Shown piece after piece: positions 22,722-34,120 of a DNA stretch of 64,000 bases. Origin of the DNA: Pleurostoma richardsiae (Eukaryota; Ascomycota; Sordariomycetes; Calosphaeriales; Pleurostomataceae); NCBI GenBank assembly GCA_030052745.1, contig JANBVO010000038.1, positions 186,001 through 250,000 of the forward strand. The letters are read 5' to 3'. The notes below the pieces were generated by a model. That model ran no database searches. It was not told the origin of the DNA and saw nothing but the letters and a program-made list of their open reading frames with translations. Every line of letters begins with the position of its first letter. Within the stretch, counting starts at the first letter, position 1. Made by a program: the position numbers and the translations under genes.

Positions 22722-24969
22722 TCAGCTAGTTCCATTGCCGTTCCCCCGTCCACGACCGTCATCCAGCAGCAGCTTCGGCTTGATGTAATCTTCATCCAGC
22801 TGCCTGAGCAGCGCACTGGGATCCTCGGAGCTGAACAGTTGCCTGATCGCGCTTGTCGCGGACATGGACGGTGTCCCAGTACCGGAACCGCCTTCCTGGA
22901 CAGTTCCTGCCCTCTCGCGCCTGGGGAAGCTATTAGAGCTCTGCGGAACGGTGGGAGGCATAGGGCTGGATTTGCGCCGTGGTGCCGGGGGAGGCAGATC
23001 TGATGTGTCGATGTCGCTACCAAGGTCTGAGTCGGTTGCGCTAGCGGCATGACCCAGCAGATCCGAGCGCTCTTCCTCGCGTGCCCTGGCCGTTGATGTC
23101 TTACGGCTCACACTCGCAGGCCGGTGAAGAGGGCTCCTGCTCCCTGATGTCCAGACACCAGGATCAACGCTGCCATTACGCCTGCCGTTGACTGTTCCAT
23201 CGACATGATCAAGGGGCATCACTGAGCCCCGGCGAGGGGTGTAGCCAATGCCGTTACCGGACCTCTTATAGTAGCTGCCGCCGCCAATGGCTTCAATGTC
23301 GAATTCATCGTCGGAGTCAATCTCGTCGACTACCCCAGTGCGGATCCCTAGGATCTCAAGCATGCGCGCGGTCGTCCCGCCAAAGATGATGACCGTCAAC
23401 ACGACCACGACGAGGACCGTGGCTCTCAGGGCATATTGATCCTTGCCCGTGATCAGCGCCGCCAGTGCCACGCCGACAGCCCCGCGAAGGCCTGCCCAAA
23501 ACAACATTGCCTGGTAGTTGTAGGGCAGTTCGTCTGGCTGGTCGTGGATGCCACGCCGCCTGGCCCGATACTTGATGAACCAGTTGATTGCCTTGGATAG
23601 GGGAAATACTGCAACCCAGCGCGCGGCACAGACAGCTATCACGGTAACGATGATCAAGAGCGGTTGGTACTGCAGATCCTCGCTGGTGAATAGCGAGAGA
23701 CCCAAATAGATAAAGATGAAGTTCTCAGACAGCTGCGCTAGGACCTGGAAGATGTATTTGGTCGTGAGCTGTGTTCGGCGAGACATGTTGAAGTAGGCAT
23801 AGTGTTTGAGGGTAATCCCGCAGAACAGCAAGGAGACGATGCCTGTCGCAAAATATTAGCTGATCGCTCCTCAAATATATCGCAGTCGGCCACCGGCGTA
23901 CCTGACATATGAATTGCCTGAGAGAAGAAGTAGGTCGCATATGCGATCAACACGATCAAGCAGCTCTCGATCTTGGGATAGCGGCGGACATATGTGTACT
24001 TGAGGCCGAGAGCTGCCAAAATTCCGACCACAGCGCCGATGAGGGTGCTGCCGAAGAAGTCGCGCAGGAAAATCCAGACACCCCAGAGAAAGCTCAGGAT
24101 ACCCGGTGTGCTCGCCGACCCGCTCTTTGACTTTTGCGCAGACTCAAAGATGACGATGGCAATAGCATCGTTGAGAATCGACTCTCCGAAGATGATGGTG
24201 TAGAGCTTTGGGTCGACTTTATAAGTATTGAAGATAGCCAGAATGGTGACGGGGTCTGTCGCGGATAGAGTTGCGCCGACGGAGATGGCATCAACCCATC
24301 CCATATTCAGCCCCTCCAATGGCACACGTGTATAGAGGAACAGAATCACGCCGATGACAATGGCAGACAGGAAGGTTCCGGCAAAGGCGAATGTCAAGAT
24401 GGTCCCGATATTTCGGAAGAAGTTGCCTTGGTGCAACTCATAGCCGGACGATAGGATAATGGGAGGAAGAAGAAGGTTGAAGAAGATTTGGTAGTCGAAG
24501 CTGACGAGGTCGCGTATCGATTCGCCGACGCTTACTCTGAGAATCAAGCCGACAGTCATGCCTACATCACTGCCTTTAGACTCTGATCGCTAACAACTGG
24601 GAACGGCGGCACGGGGGGACCAACCAGCAAAGATGGAGATGACGGTTTCGTGCACTGCCGTGACTTTCCTCTGCTGCAGGAAGTAGCTTGTGAAGAAAGC
24701 CACGATGAGCAGCATAATAAGGATGAAGAGCGCCCATGATGCATAGATCTCCTTCTTCGAGGAATCGCTTCCTATGCCACGTTGTGAGTCGCATGTCTCC
24801 CAATAGCGGGTTGAGAGCTCCGGTCCATCATACCTTCTGGGTCAGTCTCTTCGGCAGCTCGCCCTGTGGATATACACGGTCAGAACATTGCTGAAAGTGC
24901 GGATTCCCCGAGATATATCGAAGACATACGGATTAGCTCCGTCGTGGAGCTGGCGATGTTCGAAAGCAT
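22722..24969 (-). CDS. endosomal/vacuolar Na+(K+)/H+ exchanger, NHX type
   Basis: Complement join of 22722-23842, 23902-24561, 24625-24771, 24834-24863 and 24930-24969, encoding 665 residues. The start is MLSNIASSTTELIRRAAEETDPEG, followed by a first hydrophobic helix (ALFILIMLLIVAFFTSYFL). Family marks are the amiloride-site-like IFFNLLLPPIIL near residue 98, SATDPVTILAIFNTYKVDPK, the ion-binding GESILNDAIAIVIFES near 195-210, and LFWAGLRGAVGVALA. About 11-12 membrane segments end near residue 455. The long hydrophilic Ser/Arg-rich tail ends with FSSEDPSALLRQLDEDYIKPKLLLDD, a conserved tail of fungal Nhx1-type proteins as I recall. Such exchangers acidify and load late endosomes. All splice sites are GT-AG and keep the frame; the two smallest exons (30 and 40 nt) are the least certain. 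Confidence 0.9.
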
Positions 24970-26994
24970 GGCCGCTAGACTCGGGGACGCTTTATCGCTC
25001 GGCGAGGAGGCGGGACGAGTGCGGCGGAGGAGGGTCCGGATAGGAATGGCAGAGAGCGCGGATGCTCGACGAAGAGCGTCGGTACCGGAGCCGAGGAAAC
25101 ATCAATCGGACGGAGCTTGTTGCGAAGAACGGATGGTCGTTTGCGCGCCGTCAATACATCGATCCTCGCAGAGGACAAAAGATTAGGTAGCTCTATTCAG
25201 TCGAGAAGCGATGTCGCCAGCTTGCCTCTGCCAACCAGAGGTACAGCCGTGCTTCCTCCCTATCCTGGCGTAGCGCGTTGTGCCCCCTGTTCATTTCCTG
25301 GCCCGTCCACCGGCCCGCCAACGGGGATTACGTGGATCGTAAAGTCTCCAGTATTTCACGTGCACTCGCATCTGACACGAAAGATTACATAACGCACCTG
25401 ATTACCTCAGCCCCTGCAGCTTCACCCCCCCGCAGGTGCTTGTAGCCGAAATGCTGGGGAAGAGGCCAGACCCGAACCAACTCGACCGCCACTATGATCT
25501 GCTCACGAGATCAGCTGCCTCCTCGGCATAGCAGGTCAGCTTCGGATCCAGGAGCCTGAAAGAGATCTGGGGCGAGGGTTCTTCCCCGCAAAAGAGAGGA
25601 CATGTCATATTTCCACCCTTCTAGCCGGGTCAGGTGGGCAACACCATCCGGCCATGCGGACATCAGTCAGGTCCGGCAGGGGGAACTGCAATTCCCACAC
25701 AAGTGTACAGAGCAGGCCTCCTCCCAGCACACGTCGGCAGGCAGACACTTCGGTGTCATGAACATGTCGTCCCGGTCAGCTTATCCGCGAAGCTGAGTAG
25801 CCACATACGGCAATGTTATTCGTCCAGTGATATTGCATATCGGCATATCGGAGAGAACGGGACGGTCAGGCGTCTTGATAGGGTTACTCGGCGCCGCTTT
25901 TGTGCTCCCTCAGTCCACGGATCCAGTGGCAGCAGCTATGATGATGCTTCATGCGACAAACTGCTGAAGCTTATCAACGTTGTGCTGTAGACGGAGCTGC
26001 ATCGACGTAGTCTATCAGACGAGTGATCTGTGCCAAGGATCCCCGCGTCCGATAGCACTATGCAACTTCCTTAGCCCAGACTGGGGAGCAGATGGCGCCA
26101 GGGCGGAAACCACCCACGAACGCCGACGTCAGAGGGCTCGCGGATCCTTTCATGGAGAAACTTGATAGTCCGGCAGCATCCCATGATTGTCGTATACCGT
26201 AGTGTAGATGGACTGCTGGATCAGGAGCGTCTAGACCTCACGGTGGCTCTATTGTTGTCTCGAGTGCGGCCCTGGCTGCAGGTACTCCAGGCCAGTTAGG
26301 TCTTATTCTGGTCCCTGTGGACTCATCGTAGCGGAACACGGATGGCTTCTCATTCGCCGTGAGGGGTCATGGAGGTTGGAGTTGGGCATGACACAGCCGC
26401 AGGAAGAGAAGAAGCCAAGGTATCCTCGGTCGTACTTTTCCCGTTGGATTTTCTGCCGACGTCGAGCTGCATCAGGGGAGGTACCTCGGAGGGTCGCTCT
26501 GTATAGTGAGGGGCGGAAGTATACCTGTACTGATGCGCCCCTCCCTGTCTGCGGAAAAGCCCCGTTTCAAGCATCGCGTGTTGTTCCATGACGCAAAACC
26601 TCAGGCGCCGGGTCGCCCATCGCACGAGCCGAATCACAGCCAGTCTCGTGGCATCCTTTGACTTGACCGCGTGATAGCCCAGCTCTCTCCTCAGACTTTT
26701 TGGTTCAGACTGAGACAAAGAAAAGCATATCTGCTAGAGGCCGCTTATCTCTCCTCAATTGTACACTTAGCCCTTCCGATAGTCCATGGATATCGTCTAG
26801 GTCGGCAGCGTCTTCCCTTACCCGTCACGTCAGGTCTCGCTTCGCCGTTCAACCCGTCTGCAAAAGCTCCATCAGCTAGTGGAGGCCAAAACATTGTTGG
26901 CCGGGTGTTAAGACCGTCGCCGACGTCCTCGACAGCAATTCACTAACGATCCTCCGCTCACATCGCACAGCGCCGAGTCCCCTTGCCGCTACGC
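24970..26994. promoter_or_regulatory. divergent intergenic region, NHX exchanger and SUT transporter
   Basis: About 2.0 kb between divergent transporter genes. I saw no conserved ORF, no tRNA and no clear tandem repeat; the short frames look random. Promoters for both genes must lie here, with a pyrimidine-rich stretch near 26740-26870 ahead of the SUT gene. Confidence 0.35.
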
Positions 26995-29116
26995 ATGACG
27001 TCGTCGGTAGTCGGATCTTCAGGAAGAGGTCGTGCCTCTGGAGAGGACGGCCGCCCGAATCAACCCAAGAAAGAAGCCCCAACTCTAGCCGACGCCCCTG
27101 TTCGAAACTCATCCGTCGACCATGTCCGCGGTCAAGAGGGCACAAACGAGCATTCTCCCTTACTTTCGCCCGCATCCAACGGAAACACCGAAGATGGCTT
27201 CCTCGACGACCAGACCGCTCTTGGCTCCGACGAGTTCCAGCAAACGAAGAGCGTCTGGTATCTCATCCTCTTGACCATAAGCATTGGCGGGTTACAAATT
27301 GCGTGGTCGGTCGAGCTGTCGAATGGCTCCCCATACCTGCTATCACTGGGCCTCAGCAAATCGTTGATGGCTTTAGTCTGGATTGCTGGGCCGCTCTCTG
27401 GAACGCTCGTGCAACCGTACGTTGGCATGCTAAGTGACAACTGTCGGATCCCATGGGGGAAACGGAAGCCTTTCATGCTTGGTGGTGCGGCTGCCACCAT
27501 CTGCTCGCTCATGATTCTTGCATGGACGAGGGAGATGGTTGGAGGTTTCTTGGGCCTATTCGGCGCCGACCGGGAGTCCCACGGCGTCAAGGTATCTATC
27601 ATTGTTGTCGCCGTCATCTGGGTCTACATCCTTGATTTCGCCATCAATACAGGTAAACCTGCTCTACTCCCTGCCCTTCCTTTCCAGATCTCGTATTCTA
27701 CGATGCTGACTACTACATTTCTCAGTCCAAGCGGCAATCCGGGCCTTCATCGTTGACTGTGCCCCTGCCCATCAGCAGGAGGCTGCCAATGCCATGGCAA
27801 GCCGTATCGTCGGCGTTGGCAACATCATCGGTTATCTTGCCGGATACGTGAATCTGCCGAAGATCACCTGGTTCTTCGGAAACACGCAGTTTAAGGATCT
27901 CTGTGCCATTGCCAGCATCGCTCTCGGCATCACGGTTCTGATCAGCTGTCTTTTGATCAAGGAACGCGATCCCCGGCTTGAAGGACCTCCAGCAGCGCAA
28001 CATCGGCAAGGAGTCATTGCATTCTTCTCGACCATCTTCACCTCGATCAAACGACTACCTCCCCAGATTAAGAAGGTTTGCGTTGTTCAGTTCTGTGCAT
28101 GGATCGGGTTCTTCCCTATGTTGTTCTACACGTCCTCGTACATTGGCGAGATCTATGTCGAACCCCATCTTGAAGAGAACCCTCACAAGACGCCAAAGGA
28201 GCTTGACAGGCTGTACGAGAAAGCCACGCAAGTTGGGACATTCGCACTGCTTATCTTCTCCATCACCAGTCTCTTGACCAACATATTCCTACCCTTCTTC
28301 ATCGCTCCAACGTACAACAACATACCTATTCCTGTCTATGAGGGCCCGGGAGATGGTCCGGTCGAACCACTCCGCGAGTTCGAGGGCGACAAGAAGTCCT
28401 GGCTTGATTATCTGATCATTCCGGGCTTCACCCTCCGGCGGGCCTGGATGCTCTCCCAAATTCTCTTCTCTGCGGCCATGTTCTGCACAGTCTTTGTACG
28501 GACCGTGTCGGCAGCAACCGCTCTGATTGGGCTCGTGGGCATTACCTGGGCTTTGACTCTCTGGGCACCCTGGGCAATTATCAGCGCTGAAATCAGTACC
28601 CGAGATGCAGTTATTCGAGCGCGGAAACAACGCAACTTCTCACCTAACCGGTCCCCTGATAGTGAAGCCGCCCCTTCACCATCTATTGATGGCTACTCCT
28701 CTGACCAAGACCGTAAGCTGGATCCTGACGAGGAGGAGGCAGATCAAGCTGGTGTTATCCTGGGTATCCACAACATGGCGATTGCAGCCCCTCAGATCAT
28801 CGCCACGATTGTTTCCAGTATCATCTTCAAGATCTTCCAGAAGCCGAGAGGAGTCCCTGGAGATCATTCTATCGCCATTGTGCTCGCATTGGGCGGCATC
28901 ACCGTGCTGATCGCTGCCTTCTTCGTCCATACGATCAAGGACGACCCACCTACCCCCGAGGAATTAATCAGCTCTGCTGAAGAGGGCGACTGCGGCGAGC
29001 CCAGCCGGCCCAGTACTGCTCACAGCCGAACCCGGAGCGTGGAGACTCTGCCACGAGCAAGCATGGAGCGAGCCAACCTGGTCAGGAACCAGAGCTTTGG
29101 TGGGTTAGAATATTAA
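26995..29116 (+). CDS. SUT-type sucrose/alpha-glucoside-H+ symporter (GPH/MFS)
   Basis: Join of 26995-27652 and 27726-29116, encoding 682 residues. The 73-nt intron has G/GTAAAC and CTCAG borders and keeps the frame as DFAINTVQAAIRAFIVD. A hydrophilic N-terminus of about 85 residues precedes 12 predicted membrane segments. The first loops carry the family features: GGLQIAWSVELSNGSPYL in helix 1 and PYVGMLSDNCRIPWGKRKPF between helices 2 and 3. A central acidic/Ser-rich loop (about residues 535-575) is hydrophilic, and the tail ends NLVRNQSFGGLEY. Characterised relatives (plant SUTs, Schizosaccharomyces Sut1) import sucrose or maltose with protons at the plasma membrane. The substrate here is inferred from family only. 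The ATG at 26995 is used; the TTG in frame upstream is unlikely. Confidence 0.88.
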
Positions 29117-30077
29117 AAGCTGCGGTTGATTGCCCGTTTGAACAGGATATATCAGCGGGCCGAAACTGCGCAAAGGCCGGGCATTCAAGGGGATATATCG
29201 GACGACGTTGGGAACCGCGGCGCAACTTGTTGGGTACGTTAATGCTGAACTGGAGTCGGAGCTGGCTTTCTTCCTGTCGGTGGTCGTCATCGTTTTTATC
29301 TGTGCTTTTAGACTATTCTCAATAACACGCCCCAGAAACATGGGTATCGTATAGCTTTCCGAATAGACTGGACGTCAGCGATGAAGCCTCAATGGTTCGA
29401 AACAAGGCAGCCCTTCCAATGTATTTTGGACAATAGCACTTCGACATATCGCATTCGACAGACTATGAGCACAATCCAACTCACCAATAGGTGAAATGTC
29501 AAGCGTACTATGGGCTGTGGGTTACTCGTGACGAACATATCTCGACTCTGCGGATTTCCCGATTCAGTGCTCACCTAACAGGCAGCCTCTTAGCAGTCTA
29601 CATACTGGCATCACATACACCAACAAATAAAAAGTTCGGGGCCCTTCAAGTCCTACAACATTTCCGTACTTGTCCTCTCCGTTTCTAACAGGCTAAAGTG
29701 TTCCCAAATGTGCTATTAATCTATACCGCGCTTCTTATGAGGTGCTATATCACCGGAGCCGTTCTCTCCGTTTGTAGAGAAGCCGTCCTCCTAGATCCGC
29801 CAGGCCCGTCAGACCTTATTCACTCCCAAAGCACCCATACAAAAGCAGACTTCCAAATTGCAGACCTAGTTGTACAATCTATCGGTCTCATCTGGCAGGG
29901 TTTTGATAGTTGCCCCTCTGAGGCACGGCTCCGGGAGGTGTAGCATGTACGTACGGACTCTATATATCATCAAATGATGAACCAGTGTAATTTTCTTCGT
30001 CTCGCTCTTTCAGCCACATACTGTACATGTTAGCCGACGTCGGAGACCTGGTTTCTCGAGCTTCTTCTCGAGCCAGA
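29117..30077. other. intergenic region upstream of GH131 gene
   Basis: About 960 bp, AT-richer than neighbouring coding DNA. It contains the 3' flank of the SUT gene and the promoter of the GH131 gene. No supported gene was seen. Confidence 0.4.
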
Positions 30078-30952
30078 ATGAAGCTCACGAGTGCCCTCTT
30101 CGCGGTGTTGGCGTCCTTGGTCGACGCAGCCGTGATCTGGGACGGGCGCTTCAACGATTTCACCTCCTCCGCAGACCTGAACAAATGGTCGTGGAGCAGC
30201 CAGGTTGGTCCGTACCAGTACTACATCCACGGCAGCGGCACGGTCGACAAGTACGTCAACCTGTCGCCCGACTACAAGAACCCCAACGATACGGTCTCGA
30301 AACAAGGGGCCAAGTTCACGCTGGACAGTACCGCGTTCTGGAACGGGCAGAACATGCGGCGCACAGAGCTGATCCCGCAGACTACGGCGGGCATCAATAA
30401 GGGAAAAGTGTACTACCACTTCAGCATGCTGCGCAAGGACGCCAACGCACCGAGCGTCAACAGGGAGCACCAGATCTGCTTCTTCGAGAGCCACTTCACC
30501 GAGATGAAGTACGGGTGGATCAGCGGCGAGCAGGGGACCAGCAACCCCAACCTGCAGTGGATGGTCCAGCAGAAGAGCCTCTGGAAGACGGAGTGGAAGC
30601 CGAGTGTCTGGCACAACATCGCGTACGAGATTGTAGGTCTTCCGGGAGTCCTTCTGAACTCTGAACTCTCAGCCGGCATTGCATCTACGATGACGATGGC
30701 TAACGACGACCTCCTCTCTAACAGGACTTCAGCGCCAACAAGGTCGGTTTCTGGCACTCCGAGGACGGCGATCCCTTGAAGCAGGTCGTCGCCCCCGTCT
30801 CAGGCTCGACTTCCTCGAACGGGGCGGACTGGCACCTGGGCGTCTTGGAGTTGCCGCGCTCGGGCTACTCGGACACCACTGAGGACTTCTATTACTCCGG
30901 CGTCTACATCGAGAGTGGTTCAATTACCACAACAATCGGTGGCCCTCAGTGA
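30078..30952 (+). CDS. GH131 family beta-glucanase, secreted
   Basis: Join of 30078-30632 and 30725-30952, encoding 260 residues. A signal peptide MKLTSALFAVLASLVDA precedes the mature start AVIWDGRFNDFTSSADLNKW. The blocks SSQVGPYQYYIHGSG, FWNGQNMRRTELIPQT, KVYYHFSMLRKD, REHQICFFESHFTEMKYGW and DWHLGVLELPRSG match glycoside hydrolase family 131 as I know it. Its beta-jelly-roll enzymes act on beta-1,3/1,6- and beta-1,4-glucans and are common in plant-degrading fungi. No cellulose-binding module is attached, and the C-terminus ends at TTTIGGPQ. The 92-nt intron has ATT/GTAGGT and AACAG borders and joins AYEI to DFSANKVGFWHS. An esterase gene follows on the same strand about 0.9 kb downstream. 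Confidence 0.9.
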
Positions 30953-31845
30953 GAAATCAGTCGAAGTGCGCCGAGGAATTCAAGTGCGCCGAGAAGGATA
31001 CACGAAGTTTATCGATCTCGCATATCTCAAATCAGAATCAAGGAAGAGAACGATTTCTGCCGAAAGATAGATACAGAGCAAGCCGTGAGGACTTTGCAGG
31101 GGTGTATGAATCCCAAGTATCAGCAATAGAAAGACTTAGATGCGTCATATTGAACGGTGTAACTTAAGGCTCTTGCTGAGAGAGAATAGGACTTCCCCAA
31201 GCCCATAGTAGTAGTAGTGGTATTGAACTACCCCGGCCACCTCTTTTCCAAAATCGATGGCAAACACGGAATTCCTGAGACAGCTCGACTGGCATGGGAA
31301 AGACGTCCAGATCTTGCAGCCTGACAATGTCGATCGTCTCCGCATCGGCTGAGAGATGTGCTCCCTTGTATTCCCTGTTAGGGCATCCCCCGCAAGTTCT
31401 ACTGCAGGTTGTCAGCATTGAACCCTGCGGAGAAACACAGTAGTACCATGCTCGGGAGACTGCGGATCGCAACCATCATGTGTGAGAAAGTGTAGCCATG
31501 TGCCCTGCTTCGCCTTCTACCGGCGGAACTATCGAGTCATTCTGTGGGGTAAGGCCCTTGTTGTTGGCGTGTGACCCAGCAGTCTGTCCAGATGTCGTTT
31601 TCAGGCCCACGTCGAAGCCGCCATACATCATCATGACCACGCCGTCAGCTTCCTTACGAGCTTTCGACTTGGCACAAGCAGATGTCCAGTGTCGCTTCAC
31701 CCAGAACCCTATCAAGTTCTGTTGAATAAATACTACTGGCTCGCCGACCCTCAGATGATATAGATCACTGAAGCAATCCCTGGATCGGCACTCTTTTGAA
31801 GTAAACACACCTTGGCTGCGTATCCCAGAGTCCGGCTTTGCCAGA
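30953..31845. other. intergenic region between GH131 and esterase genes
   Basis: About 890 bp. A duplicated AAGTGCGCCGAG stretch (near 30963 and 30982) lies just after the GH131 stop, and a TAGTAGTAGTGG microsatellite near 31206-31220. No gene with coding character was seen. GTGGGG at 31543 could match the CreA consensus SYGGRG, but such a match occurs by chance. Confidence 0.4.
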
Positions 31846-32844
31846 ATGTTGCTCAATAAGTGGCTGGCACTCGCCAGCATCGGACAAGCTTTCGCTGCCC
31901 GGTCCGCGGGTTGCCAGAGAAAGCAGCGCCTTAATACCGTTGGAAAGACGTTGAATGTGACGCTGGGAGACCGGAGATATCTCCTGTACGTCCCTCCGAC
32001 GTACTCTTCCGCCATCCCGGCACCTGTTGTGCTCTCCTTTCATGGTGGCACTCGGACGGCCGAGGATCAAAAGGCACTTGACCTCCTGACGACACCGGAC
32101 TTCAACAAGGGCCATATTATCATATATCCCAATGGGCTGAATGCAAGTACCTGGCTGGTACAGCAATACCTGAGGAGTGGTCGATTGACGCCGTGTTAGT
32201 ACACTTGGGAAGGCGTGCCGAACGTCACAACGAAAGACACTCAATTCGTGACGAAGATCCTCAACGAGGTGGAGAAGGAGTACTGCATCGACCATTCTCG
32301 CATCTTCGCCACGGGTAAGTCCCAGGGCGGCGGCTTCGTTGGCGTGCTCGCGTGCGACTCCGCGCTCTCGACACGTATCGCGGCATTCGCTCCAGTCTCC
32401 GGTGCATACTACGTCAGCAACGTGAGCGTGTGCGATCCGGCGACGGTCAAGATCCCCTGCGACCCGGGACGAAAGCATGTTCCCGTGCTCGCCTTCCACG
32501 GCGGTGCAGACGGCACGATCTCCATCGACGGCGGCCCGCGCAAGGGCGGATGCCTGCCGACGATCGAGCACTGGGTCAACGAGTGGGCTATCCGGGATGC
32601 CCTCGGGACGAAGAACACGTCGGTCAGTCTCACAGAGGCCGCGACTGAGCATGTGTTCGGAGCCGGGGACGAGAGGAGCCTGGTGACGTTCGTCTACGAC
32701 GGGGACAAGGTCGACCACTCTTGGCCCTACACAGGCGACAACCCGGACAATCTGCAGCACGGCGACGGGCCCGCGTCATTCAATGCCACGCCGGTCATCC
32801 TCGACTTCTTCAAGGAGCACCCCTTGCCCGCCATGCTCTTGTAG
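31846..32844 (+). CDS. secreted CE1/feruloyl-esterase-like hydrolase
   Basis: Best model is a join of 31846-32142 and 32200-32844, encoding 313 residues. It is an alpha/beta-hydrolase of the PHB-depolymerase/feruloyl-esterase type. A likely signal peptide (MLLNKWLALASIGQAFAA) is followed by RYLLYVPPTY, VVLSFHGGT and IIIYPNGLN. The nucleophile Ser140 lies in GKSQGGGF, the likely Asp203 in FHGGADGTI and His272 in VDHSWPY. Relatives release ferulate or other acids from plant cell-wall polysaccharides. No GT-AG intron of normal size bridges the two frames in phase. A GC-AG intron with a consensus GCAAGT donor (32143-32199, 57 nt) does, and yields the family-like join YPNGLN-YTWEGVPNV. If that is wrong, the alternative is a 42-nt GT-AG intron from 32158 to 32199. 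Confidence 0.83.
32143..32199 (+). other. probable GC-AG intron in the esterase gene
   Basis: The 57-nt interval begins GCAAGTAC and ends GTGTTAG. Removal keeps the frame at a codon boundary and gives a protein join expected for the family. Every in-phase GT donor nearby would make an intron of only 42 nt and insert ASTWL. GC-AG introns with extended GCAAGT donors are a known minor class in fungi. Confidence 0.6.
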
Positions 32845-33731
32845 ACCAGTCAAGACATATCTGACGACTCTCACTGGACATGTCTGGCGGGTGGAGGATC
32901 ATGGCTTCTTTGCTCGTCCTTGCAATAGTAACGTGCTAGATCGAACCTAGAAGTAATAGAGTACAAAACACAGGAACAGGAGAGAAGATGACAGGCCGAT
33001 AGATGTAGACATTAAAGAAAGTGAGGCATTGTACATAAAAACAAAAAAAAAAAATCGGCAAAAACATACAACACCGGGTATTCGCTGGTCGTCACCGACC
33101 CAACTACTAATCCGGCCCTCAGCAGTTTAACGAGGGGAGAGCGGACGGGATCCCGTGTATTCTGCTGGGTATGGTCGTATGTACCAGACCTCTCCCGTTT
33201 TGCAAATTAAGTATCTAGATGTCTATCCAACGCAACCTCAAATGTGTTTCAACAGCAATCCCGCAAAGCAACGCCTCGTTAGCTGCGGTAGGTTTAGCAC
33301 TGTGGACGAAAGGGAAACCCCCCAGCGAGCCTACGCCCTTGAAGATACTGGGTAATGTACTGTTGACTCGTGGCCTACGGTTAGGTACTTAGGAGAGCTT
33401 ACTGGACACCATGGAGTACCTTAGTAAGAACAGGGGCATGCATCGTTCCTTAAGTTGAAGTGTCCTACGAAAGCGAAACGTTTTCAGACAAGACGATTTC
33501 GCGAATCACTCTGCCAAGAACTCTTTTCTTCTATCATTGTGGCTGCCAGCCCAGAAAGCCACTGGGCTTTTTACCCCACTAACAAGGGCCGTTGTTTGAG
33601 GGCTTGGGTAGTGAGGTACCCAGCTGAGGCGGAGGATGGCGCGAAGCTGACCCGCAAAGGCCCAGGGAGCCGTCAGAGGAAGCGGAATCTGTATGGGGCA
33701 AAATAAAGACGGCCGCTGCAAGTCAATTTAA
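32845..33731. other. intergenic region
   Basis: About 890 bp with a long A-rich tract (ACAAAAAAAAAAAATC near 33038-33055), which could be a transcript end on the plus strand or simple slippage. TACCTTAGTAAG and TTAGGTACTTAGG near 33381-33430 belong to the ACCTAGGT-type motif. No gene was seen. Confidence 0.4.
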
Positions 33732-33805
33732 TCTTCCGTGGCCTAATTGGCTAAGGCGTCCGACTGTTAATCGGGAGATTCCTGGTTCGATCCCAGGCGG
33801 AAGAG
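33732..33805 (+). tRNA. tRNA-Asn (anticodon GTT)
   Basis: A 74-nt cloverleaf. The acceptor stem TCTTCCG pairs with CGGAAGA and the discriminator is G. The anticodon stem TCCGA/TCGGG closes the loop CTGTTAA, giving anticodon GTT. The T-arm carries the B-box GGTTCGATCCC, and the D-arm region GGCCTAATTGGCTAAGG carries the A-box. There is no intron. T-rich runs follow within 20-40 bp, as expected for a Pol III terminator. Confidence 0.95.
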
Positions 33806-33946
33806 AGTTATTTGTCTTTTTCTCCTTTTTGTCTTTCTGGATCTTGATGAAAAACTAACTTATTTCGCGCTGTAGTGGTGAAATGGGTTGCTGACTAAAC
33901 ATTCGGAACCCTGGCACCCGCACCCGCACTAGCACTAGGTGTACGA

Positions 33947-33974
33947 GAGTCCGAACCGGGAATCTCTCGATAAC
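33947..33974 (-). pseudogene. tRNA-Asn-like 3' half relic
   Basis: On the minus strand this stretch reads GTTATCGAGAGATTCCCGG followed by TTCGGACTC. It closely follows the anticodon-to-T-arm part of the flanking tRNA-Asn genes with one missing base and a few substitutions. No acceptor stem or convincing D-arm can be folded around it, so it appears to be a decayed tRNA piece. The short length leaves room for chance. Confidence 0.4.
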
Positions 33975-34046
33975 TAAATCGCCCAGCCCTGCATAACACC
34001 TACAATTCAACAAGCAACAAAAAGAGAGAGAAGAAATAGAACAGAT

Positions 34047-34120
34047 CTCTTCCGCCTGGGATCGAACCAGGAATCTCCCGATTAACAGTCGGACGCCTTA
34101 GCCAATTAGGCCACGGAAGA
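34047..34120 (-). tRNA. tRNA-Asn (anticodon GTT), second copy
   Basis: The exact reverse complement of the tRNA at 33732-33805, so the structure, anticodon and boxes are identical. Downstream on its own strand a T-rich stretch (CTCTCTCTTTTTGTTG) provides a Pol III terminator. Confidence 0.95.

Larger units (their letters stand above)
33732..34120. repeat. inverted repeat made of two identical tRNA-Asn genes
   Basis: The 74-bp arms at 33732-33805 and 34047-34120 are exact reverse complements, with 241 bp between them. Flanking sequences outside the arms do not match, so only the tRNA itself is duplicated or homogenised. Confidence 0.9.

Noticed and set aside
33866-33940. Another tRNA-like segment on the plus strand between the tRNA pair
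   Set aside because: An A-box-like TAGTGGTGAAATGG is present, but no acceptor or anticodon stem pairs convincingly.
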